From Chromera velia (Eukaryota > Sar > Chromeraceae), in the NCBI GenBank assembly GCA_018398765.1, contig JAHBMJ010000686.1:1-42574 (forward strand): DNA of 42,574 bases. The letters are read 5' to 3'. The notes under the pieces are model-generated. The model made no database searches and had not been told where the DNA came from. It was given only the letters and a program-made list of their open reading frames with translations. Numbering within the stretch: position 1 is the stretch's first letter; the number at the start of each line of letters is the position of its first letter. Shown piece by piece: positions 9,541-25,008 of this stretch. A program made the translations under genes and the position numbers.

Positions 9541-10196
9541 AGCGAGAGGAACAGAGACACACACCAACACAGGGCCAAGAGAGTGGGAAACAGGGAGAGG
9601 AAGAAAAAGAGAAGGAAGGACGGAAGGAAGAAGGGAACGATTTCAAAGAAAGGAAGGAAGGAAGCCTTAGGAATGAAGGGAGCAAGGAAACCCACCCATT
9701 GTGCCAGCGAGCCGGGCGAAGCTCTGTCGAATTAATACTCCAAATACCGGATGCCTACACTACTGATCTCCTCTTTCCGAGCCCGACCTCCATCTCTCAT
9801 GGACAGAAGACAGAAGAGCGAAACAGAAAGAAGCAACTGGCATGGAGGTAGGCGAAAATGGCGCCGTGCATATGCGCAATACGGCCATCTACAGACACTC
9901 CGAAATAGACAACTATCAAAGATACGCCAGAGCACATCGTATATGAAGTTCTGGGAGTGTTTGGCTTGCTTGCTTCGCGAAATTTGAAAGAGACGGCTGG
10001 AGACGGCACGTCTCTCTCACTTGACTACAAACTTCGATCGCCTTCTCTCTTTCCTCAGGTTTCCATTGACCATGGCCAGTCGCGTGGTCAGTGGTTGCAG
10101 GTCATCCGCTCTCATCCTATCTCATCCTCATGCTCTGCCTGCCAGAAGAGGACGCTGTAGTTGAGGGCGGCAGTGAGACGGCACACACATGGGGGG
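9541..10196. other. Intergenic DNA upstream of the DAHP synthase gene
   Basis: A purine-rich tract (about 9600-9670) is followed by mixed sequence. No conserved protein, RNA gene or TATA-like element could be supported. The promoter of the downstream gene could lie here, in the gap, or in 10283-10544. Confidence 0.4.
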
Positions 10197-10282
10197 NNNN
10201 NNNNNNNNNNNNNNNNNNNNNNNNNNNNNNNNNNNNNNNNNNNNNNNNNNNNNNNNNNNNNNNNNNNNNNNNNNNNNNNNNN
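10197..10282. other. Assembly gap (86 N)
   Basis: A run of N flanked by ggggggg on the left and cccccccc on the right. Real length is unknown. A further single N lies at 14291 inside an intron G-run. Confidence 0.99.
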
Positions 10283-10544
10283 CCCCCCCCTCAGATTTGA
10301 AGCCATCCCTCCGCCCTCTAACCGTCATTGACCCCCCCCGTGCGGACCTCCGGGGTGATGCTAGCGGCAGTTCGGTCGATCTTCTAGCTCATTCAGCTGT
10401 TTGAGCATGCAATGAGCACAGCAGTGACGAGCAGTAGCTTTGTGTTTTCCTTTTGGCCAAAGGCCTTTGTGTTTTCCTATCGCCTCCTGTAACTTTCCCG
10501 TGAAGTGACCGCTGTGAAGCGAACACAAAAGGAATCAAAAAAGC

Positions 10545-14900
<4,356 letters not shown>

Positions 14901-15176
14901 TCGAGAGGACGGGGGATATTTTTGAGTGAGAGGCCCATAAGGCACGATTGTGCACGGGGACAGTGAGGAACAGAAGGAAAGGATTGAGGGAAGGAGAGTT
15001 GGAAGCAAGTGGGAAGACGAAAGAGTGGAGAGGCTTCATTGAGTGGGATGGCCATCTCATGCAGTTTCTCTCCTCTGTTCTTCCTTTATTACGGCTGGAT
15101 TTCTCCTTTGACTCTTTTTGATGCCTGCGAGGAAGGATTGTTTGACGGGGAGAGGGAAGACGATCTAATAGCACGT
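14901..15176 (+). other. 3' flank of the DAHP synthase gene
   Basis: Non-coding sequence after the TGA at 14898-14900. No polyadenylation hexamer was noticed here. The first clear AATAAA is at 15703-15708, about 800 bp downstream. Confidence 0.4.
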
Positions 15177-15251
15177 GCCCGCACGCACGCACACATACAC
15201 ACACACACGCACACACACGCACGCACTAGACGCTCACGCACGCACGCACAC

Positions 15252-15287
<36 letters not shown>

Positions 15288-15298
15288 ACACACACACA

Positions 15299-15377
<79 letters not shown>

Positions 15378-15421
15378 CGCACTCTCGCGGATTCTTTCTC
15401 ACTCACACACGTACACACACG

Positions 15422-15461
<40 letters not shown>
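15177..15461. repeat. (CA)n then (GA)n microsatellite
   Basis: Almost pure CA repeat with occasional G interruptions, ending in an (AG)n run at about 15429-15461. Both strands give long repeat ORFs without coding meaning. Confidence 0.95.
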
Positions 15462-15464
<3 letters not shown>

Positions 15465-15702
15465 GCAAAGAGGAGTGAATGTCACTCCCTTTGTATGCGG
15501 GCGAGTGGCTGTCTCCTGAGGGGGGTGCTCGCACCTGTCTTCTTTGAGGAGCCTTCCTCCTCTTCGTCTTTGAGGAGCGTGCTTCGATAGAGCAGCACGT
15601 GTGAGGAGAGTTGAGTGAAAGGGGCGGAGAACTCGAAAAAATGATGGGACGTCTCCGCGAAGAAGATTGCCGGTCTGAAAGTCTTTTTTCTCTTATGCAT
15701 CA

Positions 15703-15708
15703 ATAAAT
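15703..15708 (+). promoter_or_regulatory. Possible polyadenylation signal AATAAA
   Basis: A canonical hexamer in a T-rich setting, on the sense strand downstream of the DAHP synthase gene and just before the AT-rich block. The ~800-bp distance from the stop, across a long microsatellite, makes assignment to that gene uncertain. Confidence 0.25.
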
Positions 15709-16477
15709 GCGTCCTTGCTTCCTGTGTTTTTTTCAAGTTCATCGTTGTGGTGTCATGCACTCATACTTTGAACAGGGGATGCCTCCTGTGCTTCCTCGCT
15801 CTTCGTTTGCTCGTACTTGCCTTCCTGTTTTTTTGGTTGACTCATGTATATATGCAGACATTTTTGTTTGCCTTGCACCGGCATGCTCGCTGACGTTTGG
15901 GTGCACGTGCATTATTTCAAGTTATTGCTGAGTTAATCATGAACGGTTTATATGATTCTTTGACTTTTTGGCCCACAAAGATCTAGACAAAGATGCACCT
16001 GTCCCTAGATCTGTCCTCTCATGACTGCTTTTTCTGGCTTTTCCTGAACAATCAAGTCATCCCGCCGGCGTTGCATGCCGCCAGCGGTACTTTGGAATGT
16101 TCCTGATCATATGAGTTATCAAAATTCAACAAGTTAAACTTAGTGTTGAAGTAAACTCAGAACTTAATTGGTTTAGAAGTAGTGTGAACGACTCTGAGAG
16201 CTAGTCTGAGAGACTGAGTCTCTGTCAGAAAGAGTTATTCTGAAAGTGAATCGAATTAAATGATTATCATATGTTAGCTAGTATCTTATATTAGATCTTA
16301 GAGAGGATCAGACTAAGTATCTATTGCATGTGAGTCCGTGTAGGACATTAAGAGAAAAATCTAAATTTTATTTAATTAATGTTTTTCATTTTTTTTAAAA
16401 AAATTAGGTTAACTAGGAAATTAAGAGTTTTTGTTAACATTATTAAGAGGTTTTCAAAAATACTGCATGAACAAAAA
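15709..16477. other. AT-rich intergenic DNA, no gene seen
   Basis: Composition falls to strongly AT-rich after about 15950. It contains a cluster of short tgagag/ctgagag repeats near 16190-16235. No supportable ORF or RNA gene. Confidence 0.5.
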
Positions 16478-16485
16478 ATTTCAAG
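16478..16485. repeat. Left target-site duplication of the MITE
   Basis: The octamer ATTTCAAG immediately before the left inverted repeat. The identical octamer follows the right one at 16723-16730. Confidence 0.85.
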
Positions 16486-16722
16486 CTAGGCGACGCACAG
16501 TGGTAAAAAAAAAAAAAAATAGACATATCAAGATTTTTTTTTTTTTTTAATAATAGTCTGGTGGTTAAAGGTCAAAGCAAACTTAGCAAAGGTAGGTTTT
16601 GTAGTTAGATATGTTTTTGTTATATGTTTAGCACTTTCAATAAAATAAAAAAAATAAAATAAAAAAGATTAGGCTTCTCAAGATTTTTTTTTTCTTTTTT
16701 TTTATCACTGTGCGTCACCTAG
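16486..16722. mobile_element. MITE-like non-autonomous DNA transposon (237 bp)
   Basis: Both ends carry the inverted repeat CTAGGYGACGCACAGTGRTA followed by an A-run. The left copy starts at 16486, and the right copy, on the other strand, starts at 16722. Over about 28 bp only two positions differ (C/T and G/A). Perfect 8-bp target duplications flank the element. The interior is AT-rich with long A and T runs and no ORF. The 8-bp duplication points to a hAT-like or related cut-and-paste transposase acting in trans; no transposase is present in this window. Confidence 0.88.
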
Positions 16723-16730
16723 ATTTCAAG
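16723..16730. repeat. Right target-site duplication of the MITE
   Basis: ATTTCAAG directly after the right inverted repeat, identical to 16478-16485. Confidence 0.85.
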
Positions 16731-17120
16731 TTTCCTATCATCATTTAAGTCATTATTAAGTCACTTAAAACCTAGTTTAGACTGGAGAAGACTAAAAAGA
16801 AGGTTGCTAGAAAGCCTTGGGACTAGATTATCATTAACCGACTTAATCTATTAAAGATTCTATTTAAAAATCATATCATATTACAGCCTGAGTTGCATTG
16901 CTCCTATGACAACGAAACGTGTTAGCTACTATGATAATTCTAGCTAGCTAAAGCCGAAGATCGATTTTACTGGCCCTGGTCCTAGCTAGGGTGCTAGCCA
17001 CTTTGTCTAGAATTTCTGTAGAAGCCGAACTCTTGAAAACAGTTTGAAGCAGTTACCCAAATTTCCCAAACCAGCATCTAAACAAATGCTATAGAACAAA
17101 TGCGGCTTCAAATCCACATC
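16731..17120. other. AT-rich intergenic DNA
   Basis: Low-complexity AT-rich sequence up to a sharp rise in GC near 17120. Nothing recognisable. Confidence 0.5.
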
Positions 17121-17715
17121 GAATGAATCAGTCGTTTCGGACAGCCAGGCCAGAGTCACGAAACCTAGCGGCCCCTCCCCTGGACAGACGCTGGTGGACC
17201 TGGCACTGGACCTGCCGCGCGTTCTGGCTCTACCGGACCGGCTGCCCCCCCCCCCCTCACGCCCCTCCCATCGATCACACATGCACCCCCACAGCCGGTC
17301 TGCTGTTCAATGAACGGTGTAATTTCAACCTACCGACCCGACGTCTGCCCCTCGGCCCCCCAAAATGCCGACTGCAGGCATGAAGCCCACCCGTGTCGAC
17401 CTAGACATCACCCTGACAGACAAACAGGCTCGTCTGTAAGGGGTGCGGCACTCACATGCAGAGGTGACGTGAAAGCATGATAGAAAGCATGCTGACGCCA
17501 ATAGACAGCCAGGAAGGATGAAATAAATAAGGAGACACAGGAGAACGCAGAGTCCTAAAGGACCCTGCCCCCCCTCCCCCCCTCAGCCTGTTCTCTCGAC
17601 AGTAAAGCCGAAGAACGGCTGGGGGTAGCGACGGCCGTCAGCCCCCGCTGCAGGTTTGTTCTGGAGGGGCATCGAGGGATCCCTCTCCCTAACGGGGCAG
17701 CAGAAACCAATCCTG
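17121..17715. other. GC-rich fragment of unclear nature
   Basis: A GC-rich island starting abruptly after AT-rich DNA. A plus-strand frame reads SPGQTLVDLALDLPRVLALP (about 17178-17237), and a minus-strand ORF spans 17282-17007. Neither shows a known domain or convincing splice partners. It may be a retroelement or gene fragment; I cannot decide. Confidence 0.25.
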
Positions 17716-17887
17716 CACACACACACACACACGCACGCACTCACTCACTCACACTCACACACACACACGCATACACACACTCACACACGCACGCGCATAC
17801 ACGCACACACACGCACGCACGCTCACTCACAAACACTCACACACACGCATACACACACTCACACACGCACGCGCATACACGCGCGCG

Positions 17888-17926
<39 letters not shown>

Positions 17927-17940
17927 GCACGCACGCACAG
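17716..17940. repeat. (CA)n microsatellite with CG interruptions
   Basis: About 220 bp of CA repeat including a duplicated block (cacacgcatacacacactcacacacgcacgcgcatacacgc appears twice, about 70 bp apart). Confidence 0.9.
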
Positions 17941-18219
17941 ATCGTGTCTCTCCCTCTTTCTCTCTGTCTTAGCTCTGCGCCCTACACTTACGCTCGCCAA
18001 AAAAGGGGAATAAAAGAAAAGAAAAGCAGAAAGAAAGGAAAGAAAAAGTGAAAGGGAAGGCAACGTGATTGTTTCTTCCTTCATTCTATTTCTTCCTCCC
18101 TCCTTTTGTTTGTTTGTTTGCACTTTTGTTTCCTTTCCAGAGGTCACGGGGTTTTCCCCGGTTTCCTTTTTCTTTCTCCTGGCTCCTTTGAAGTGTCTTT
18201 GAAACACACACACACACAC

Positions 18220-18265
<46 letters not shown>

Positions 18266-19365
18266 TCGCACGCAGAGAGTAGAAGGAGGAAAGAACAGAA
18301 GAGGAAGACAAAAAAAAACACCCACACCCTCCCTCCCGCTGACGCACGCACCTGTCGCCCTCGTGCAGATCCACCTGGCTCCCTTTCTGCTGGAGGGTCC
18401 ATAGAGGCGTGGTGGTCGGTGCTGCAGTCTCCCCGTCTCCATATGCGGTTGCGCCCCTGCATGCCATGCAGTGAATCAGGTGTCGTCAAGGGCGGTCAAA
18501 AAGGAATTCAGGAAGTCGGGGGGGGCTGCAGGGGAAGACACAGGCTCTCGGGAGGGACAAGCCGGGCATGCAGACTGTCATTTGTTTGCCATGAGACATT
18601 GAACGAGGCAAACAGGAGGAAACAAAAAGTGAGACCGACACACCATCCACCCCGACCAACAAAAATGGTAAAATCCGGACTAACAGAGTAGTTCAAAGGA
18701 GGGACGGACACAAAGAGACAAGGAAGGAAGGAAGGAAGGAAGGAAGGGAGGGGAAGACAAAGAAGAAGAAAAAACGATGGGGTAGCCAAGAAGGACAAAA
18801 AGAAAGAAGGGACAGTAGAAGGAGGGAGGTACGCATTCCCAACCCACTTCGAGCAGACAAAAAAAGGTTTCCGTCCAGAGACCCTCACTAACGCCACCCC
18901 ACGCCCCGCTTCCTCCTCCGCATCTCCTTCGTATTCCTCTCCCAATGAGAGGGTCTGGTTCAGAGACAGTGTCTGTGTGCCCTCTATGTCCTCCCCTCTC
19001 TCCACCTCCACGGCCCTCAGTGGACGTGCATGCACGTGGTCCCTTGAGATCGCCTGCATACACGAATCAATCCATCCATCCATGCATGCATGCATCCAGT
19101 CCAACATCGATCATGTTTTTATTTCCAGACCCTTCTCCTTATTAACACCGAACGACAGTCACAGGATTCAAAACGACAAATTTGTTCATTCGGAGTCTCC
19201 GCATGTGCATGCCTCGCGGCAGAGAAGGAGGAGTAAGAAGAAAGTTCAAAACTCAGGCACACATCCCGAAGGGAAACTTCGACCTCCGAAATGAAAACAG
19301 GAGAGAGAACGGCAATGTCTGACAGTCAGAGATTTGCAAAGAAAAAAAGAAACCACACATGCAGA
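17941..19365. other. Gene-poor DNA downstream of the unknown minus-strand gene
   Basis: Contains purine/pyrimidine-rich tracts, a (CA)n tract at about 18206-18264, an (AAGG)n run at about 18722-18748 and a CATGCATG-type tract near 19080-19098. A minus-strand ORF (19107-18508) has one stretch of coding-like sequence (about 19040-18880: VERGEDIEGTQTLSLNQTLS...) that could be a 3' exon of the gene ending at 19366 if that gene has further splicing. This was not strong enough to call. Confidence 0.4.
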
Positions 19366-21126
19366 CTAAGGACGGACCGAGATCACATGTCCCCCAAAGA
19401 GCCTCCCTGCTGCGTCCTCAAGACGGGCGTGGGGGAGCAGGTTCCGATTGATCCTCCATTCCCTCTCCACCTCTTCGCCCTTGCCCTCCCCCCCCCCTCC
19501 TGTCCTCTCCAGACAGTCCCGAATGTTCGAAACGATCTCCTCCCACACACCGGAAGCCTCTGCAGAAGTGAGCTGACTGAAGGGCCCCCCACACTCATCA
19601 CAAACCTCCTTTTTCTTTTTCTCTTCCACCTGCCCCTCGAGAAAATGGGGACAGCAGAAGGGTGTCAGACGGACCGACAGAGACGTGGAGGGAGAGGAGG
19701 GGGCTGGCTGAGGGTCTTCTTGCTGAATGACGGTGGAGGCCCGGGTGAGCTCTCCCAGTGTCACAGCAGTGCCTGTGGGTGCTCGGGATCGGAACAGCGA
19801 GGGAGCCGACTGAGAGCGGAGTCGCTTCACAGGCCTCGTGTTCGGAAGGGCGATCAGGTGGGTGCTCTGCCCTCCCCCTCCCCCCTCCTCGTCTGCGAAA
19901 TGCTCTGCCACCGCGTTCGTTGCCAGGGTCGCGGCAGTGGCTGTAGTGTCGAGACGCGAGTAGTGCCGCTGGCTCGGGTGGTCTTCGTCTTGCTGACCCT
20001 CCTCCGCAACGAGGGTGCGCTTTGTACCAGTAGCCCTGCCGTCTCTCTCTTCGTCTGCATCTGCACTGTGACACGGGACGCGGGAGTGCAGGGGAGGGTG
20101 TTCGGGAGACGGGAGCCGGGGGGAGAAGGAGGGGCAGGTGAAGAATGTGTCGCCCTGACTGGCGGTGTCGTTGTGCTGGAGCTCAGTGGAAGCTTTGAGC
20201 AAGGCTCCTAAAGGAGCGGGGTCGCTGTTTTCTTTGTCTTCTCCCCTGCTGGTCTCCGTCCCCTTCCCCTCTTTTCCAGGGGGATCAGACGAGGACAAGT
20301 ATCCTGCGGCCAGGCAGAAACTGTTCAGAAACTCCCTCCTCTCCTCCGCCAGCGTCGTCAGTTTTCCCTGGAACTTCTCGACAAGAAAGCCGCTGCACAG
20401 AGAGGCACACAGACAGAACAGAGAGAAAGAGGGTACCCGCAGCAGATAGATTCAGCGGTCAACAAAAGAAAGGGGGCGCACGTGTTCATGCAGAGACAAA
20501 TCGCGGAAAAGCAGTACAAAGTGGCAGGTGGCAGGTGGCACTGAGACGGAGACAGCACGCATGGAAAAAGATGGTGCAGGATCTGGGCAGAAAATCTGGG
20601 CGCAGAGAAGGACAGAGACTACACATGAATCAAAGATGCCTGCTTGGAGGCAGCGAGAGCCTGCGTCTATTTTCGAATCTGGCCCCCACCCCCACAAAAA
20701 GAACACATGGGCCCAGGGCAAAGCGAGGTCGCGGAAGTGCGTGAAAGAAATGCAGAAGAACTGGACTTACTCTGCAATATCTTTCAATGTTTTGAGAGAA
20801 GTTTGCCTCTTGACTTGGTCCTGAATTGCCGTGTGCAGTTTCTTCCCACGGTCCAGAAGTCTCTGCCCCTCCTCTTTTTTCTCCAACAATTTTCGGTTCA
20901 CACTGTTCTCAGGCTCCTTCGCTGCCTCCTCCATAACTCCCTGAAACTTTGCCGTAAAGTCCGCGGCACTCTTCTTCTCTGAGGTGAGGAGGGTGTTGAG
21001 GTTCGGGAATTCCTTGGCCCCCAAATGTTGGTAGAGTTTCATTGCCCATTCTCTTCCCGCCTCTTTCACAATGTCGCCTCCAACCTCGGACACAAAGCTG
21101 AGGCCGAGGCTGATCGCAGCCAACAT
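19366..21126 (-). CDS. Unrecognised two-exon gene, 460 residues
   Basis: Exons on the minus strand: 21126-20771 and 20392-19366 (stop TAG at 19368-19366). The donor is gcaGA|gtaagt and the acceptor tgtgcag|C; together they make 461 codons including stop. ATG at 21126 is chosen because the frame has no ATG further upstream. Residues 1-170 are rich in Lys, Glu and Leu and helix-prone (KLLEKKEEGQRLLDRGKKLH), suggesting coiled coil or a helical bundle. The middle is Ser/Thr/Pro/Gly-rich. Near residue 370 there is a lysine cluster followed by CDECGG, then a second helix-prone segment (SGVWEEIVSNIRDCLE). I do not recognise a family. The end could change if gtccgt near 19383 is used as a donor. Confidence 0.6.
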
Positions 21127-21813
21127 GCTTCTTCCTTGCACAATTCAACGAACCGGCAGAGACGGTGGAGAGAAAACTCACTCAGTCAGTTGTCTTAGTG
21201 GCTGGGAGCAGAATGGGTCGAGGACGCGATTGACCGCCACACGAGGTGCGCGAAGAGATAAGATTCGAGAGAGGTCTGCTTCCTCTGGGCAGGATTTCCG
21301 GCCTGAATAAAAATGGGAAGGCTCAGGAAGCAGGAAACTCGAGAGTGCAAGGGCGTATCCGTCACCCCTCACATTCCGACCATCGATCCGTCTCGTCTCT
21401 CAAGCAGCTTCCGAGAGGAGAGGAGGGCGAACAAAACAGGTGCTGCCGAAGCTCACACATACAACTATGCAAACAAGTAAAGTCGTCAGAGGATGTTGGT
21501 GGCACATGAGGTTAATTGGTGCAAAAGAAAACTTGCATCAGACTCAGTCACAGTCTCAGTGACCGTGGGAGTCGAGTGCATGCATGGGCGTCGCGGAGAT
21601 CCGCGCGCGCGCGTGCGTCAAACTCATTATAGCATGCATGCATGGTCCGAAAGAGAATCGAGAATTGCCCACAGAGAGCATATACAGAGAGCCCTTTGGC
21701 TGCCACCCATGCAGCGCTGGCACCAATGGTTGTTCTGTGAGCCGAAGGCCTCAGATCTTAGGCAGACGCTGCAAGAGAGAAGAGAGACTGTCAGCTTGCC
21801 CGACTGCATTACT
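21127..21813. promoter_or_regulatory. Shared intergenic region between two divergent genes
   Basis: About 690 bp between the start codons of the minus-strand gene (21126) and the plus-strand gene (21814), so both promoters must lie here if the starts are right. It contains a run of alternating CG (about 21602-21614) and GCATGCATG tracts (21577 and 21634). No TATA box could be assigned. The plus-strand frame is open from 21493, so part of it could be additional N-terminal coding sequence. Confidence 0.4.
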
Positions 21814-23443
21814 ATGAAGAGTGCTCGGACGAGAGGCGAGAGTGTGCCTGCAGGGACCAGCCGTCCCAAAGCGAAGCCCGTCTACTCACGCACAGACTGG
21901 GAGGCAGAGGCGTGCGTGTCCTGCGTTCTGTGCTCTGCAGACATCCAGATTCAGGGAACTTGCAAAAACCATCCACAGGTTTGTACATGCTTCATGCATG
22001 CAACTACCTTCATACAAAGCTCTCTCCTTCTTTTCCCTTTTCTGTGCATGCATGGAGCCATTCTGCTCAATTGATGTCTTTCTGAGTGCAGAACGCGAGC
22101 TGGTTCTGGAGAAGGAAGTGCCGCCAATGCCGGGACGTGTTCGAGCGGAGACTTTCGGCAGTCGTCAGTCAATTAATTCTCTCCTCTTCCTTTCTATTCT
22201 ATGTCTATGGTGTCTGATTTGCGCAAGCATGTGCAAGCGTGACGGTGAACCTGTCTTATTGCCAGTGAACACTTGTACGCAGGCTGAGAGTGGGAAGGGT
22301 GACAATGTCCCTCTCTACACGTCTTTTTTGAAGACGAAGGCGTCTGTCGACAAAAAGAACAAGACCTTGACTGGGAATGTGCGAAGACCCATCGAAGGTC
22401 AGTCAATTTCTTCCACGTATCCGGTTGGCCATACATACATGTACATGCGGAGTGGGGGTGTACAAAGAGCCTGGGTGAATCTGGACCTTCACCCCTCAGC
22501 TCACGCAAAGAATGGGTCGAGAGGAGCACGCAGACAGATGATCGCATTGAGCAAGGGAAATGACGGAAGTTTCTCGATCTTTCCACTGACGCCCTTTGAG
22601 GGACAGAATGCGTTCCCAAATATGCGCCTTTGAATTATCTCAAGACCATTCTTCTTTCTTGCATGCTGTCTTACTGCCTTTTTCCCTCCCTTCCTTCCTC
22701 CCTCCCTCCCTATCTGCTTTCCTGCGTCTATCCTTTCTGTCTCGCTGAGTGCTTTTTTCCCTCCCTTTCTAGCTCTTCTTCGTGATTGTTTGATGCCAAA
22801 CAGACAACCGAATCTTCGAGGGGGGTGGGGGGGTGCAAATATATCGGAACGAAATCCAATGCGGGAGGCATTCTTCTCATTATCTTCCTCACACATTTGG
22901 AAGCTGAACTTCCTCCTGGTATCAACCACCCTGCCCCCCCTCTCCTGTGTGAGTGAATGGATTGATGATCGAAGGAGCCGAACTCACGTACATGTGCACA
23001 TTGAACGTTCATTTTTTGAACTCCCGCATTTGGTTCTGCATGCAGACAACCAGACTGCCTCAGGCCGCTCGGGAGCCGAGCTCTCTGACACGACGATGTG
23101 GTCGAACGTCAGTGGTCCCCCCCCGATTCTGGTCGCTCTGCAGGGCACCCCTGCTGTGCCCACAGTCTCCTACCCCTCCTACGATGAGAAGATCACGCGG
23201 GCCTTCAACACCCTGGAGAAGTTCACAGACAAGGCCAACAGCCAGAAGATGCAAAGCCAGGCAAGGGCTCTGGAGGCCCAAACAAACGCCGAGGGGGTCG
23301 CAGTCAAACCGACTGACTCTGTGTTCTGCCCCCCCAGGGTGACCTCTGTGGGAAGATTCACGGGCCCCGAGGTCGCCAATCAGCGGAACGTGGTGGCACT
23401 GGGCAAATCGTATGTGTCCAAGGGCGTGCCCTTCAGGGTCTAG
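21814..23443 (+). CDS. Unrecognised four-exon gene with Cys pairs, 249 residues
   Basis: Exons 21814-21978, 22092-22163, 22283-22397 and 23046-23443 (stop TAG 23441-23443). All introns are GT-AG with matching phases, and the sum is exactly 250 codons. The N-terminal part carries CVSCVLC, then CKNH, then WFWRRKCRQC across the first two exons: five to six Cys and a His spaced like a small zinc-binding fold. The remainder is hydrophilic. The last exon encodes a Pro/Val stretch (VALQGTPAVPTVSYPSY) and a helix-prone stretch (KITRAFNTLEKFTDKANSQK), ending in basic sequence. No family recognised. The spacing of the Cys pairs across an exon join supports the model. The start could be upstream (open frame from 21493), and small extra exons cannot be excluded. 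Confidence 0.55.
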
Positions 23444-25008
23444 AGATCCAAAAAGGCAATGTGCGTTCCAGCTTCAAACTGACTGAAGAACTCTTTGAAA
23501 GAAAAGTCTGAAAGGACAACGGAGACCTTAGAGGTCGCATGCAACGAGGTAGCCATGCAAAGGTACATTGGCCTCCTTGTGGACGGTCGGCCTTCATTCG
23601 AGTCTTGTTTTTTCTCGTCATGAAAAGAAGGAATCATGAGTACAGGAAGGGGAGCGAAGGACATCCAGACAAGCTCAGTCAGCCCGACCAAACCATACAG
23701 GTCGGGCTCAATCCAAAGCGCTGCCAGTGAGTGCCGGGAGATCTGGTCGATGTCGTTGACTCGACCAAAAAAAAGCTTTTTGATCGAAATCATATGCATT
23801 ATTCGGAAAGAGATTTTTGGTTGTTTGAAAGTTGAAACTTTTTGTGGTACAACGAAGACGTCTAGGAAGACGTTTTTTTATCTCGTGCAGATTCTTGTGC
23901 AGACTTAAACATACTGCAGTCAGCGCAGGTGACCAACATCCCAATCAAATCAGCCTTTTGATACCCAAACTGTAACCCAGTTTTAAAAAAATGCATGCAC
24001 TTTGCAGCACTTGCCAGGCTGCATGAGAACCTGGCGGAGCTGGAGCGTAGCATACAAAAAAAAAAATGATGCAATCAAACCTGATGGTAAAGATTGTCAA
24101 AGTAAGTCAGAGACAGTTTTTTACTGTGACTTGGCAGTGTCTACAGTACACATATCATTTTCATCTAGATTTTCATATCATATATATATTACTTCAGATC
24201 GAGTCAATCAAATTTATTTTCTAGTTTATTTTTAAGTTGTTTCATTGTTTGTCTAATAAATTTCTTGTGTTTTTGAAAATAATAGAAAACTAGGGAAAGG
24301 GGTATAATAAAGAGGAAACGCGATCTCAGGGGGCTAGTAAGGGGGTTCATTAAATCAATAACTTGGTTTAAGCCCTGAGCGGCCTGAGCCTTAGTCCTGG
24401 CCTCTACAATTCAATAGCAGGTTTATGGTGCTTACAAACAGGAGGTGGTTCAACCGTAGTTTGGTTTTTTTACACCACGGTACTAGCGACAGCACGTGCT
24501 TAAACATACTAGGTATGTTTTTTATACCTAGAAACCTTTGTTTATAATCAAACTTCAATTATTTATTTTTTATGTAACAAATTTGTGGTGGTTAGGGGCA
24601 CATTAGCTAGGCTTATCAGTGCTATCATAGAGAAAAAAAAAAATAATTTAAGCCCGTCCTCGCTTAATTTTTTTTTTTGTCCGATGATATTAGGTGACAA
24701 ACAACTGTTGTTCAAGTATTGCATAAGTGTTGTTTTAGTGTTGTATAAGTGTTGCTTAGGTGTTACACACAAAAAAAGAGAAAAAAATAATTTAAGCCAA
24801 TTCTGGTTTACTTTTTTTTTTTGCTGTGATACGCGTAGTACATTAGATTGCACATTAGATTGCATTGATCAACTGTATTTTCTGACTTCCATGCACCCTG
24901 TCAGACGTTTGCAGAGTGTCAGCTTTCAACATCCTCTGCAGAAAGCGAGAAGATCGAGCGGTTTCGATCCAAAGGGCCTGCATGCGAATTGTCGAAATCA
25001 TAGTCATA
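23444..25008. other. Intergenic DNA, AT-rich after ~23750
   Basis: Non-coding. Contains two direct copies of a ~45-50-bp segment (gagaaaaa...taatttaagcc, then a T-run) at about 24630-24678 and 24778-24822, and GTGTT-rich sequence between them. No RNA gene or ORF of coding character was seen. Confidence 0.5.

Noticed and set aside
15703-15708. Firm polyadenylation site for the DAHP synthase gene
   Set aside because: Only one hexamer, about 800 bp downstream across a long microsatellite; kept only as a low-confidence feature.
22790-23045. N-terminal extension of the ORF ending at 23443
   Set aside because: The 5' part is intron-like. The acceptor tgcag at 23045 matches the phase of the upstream exon ending at 22397.
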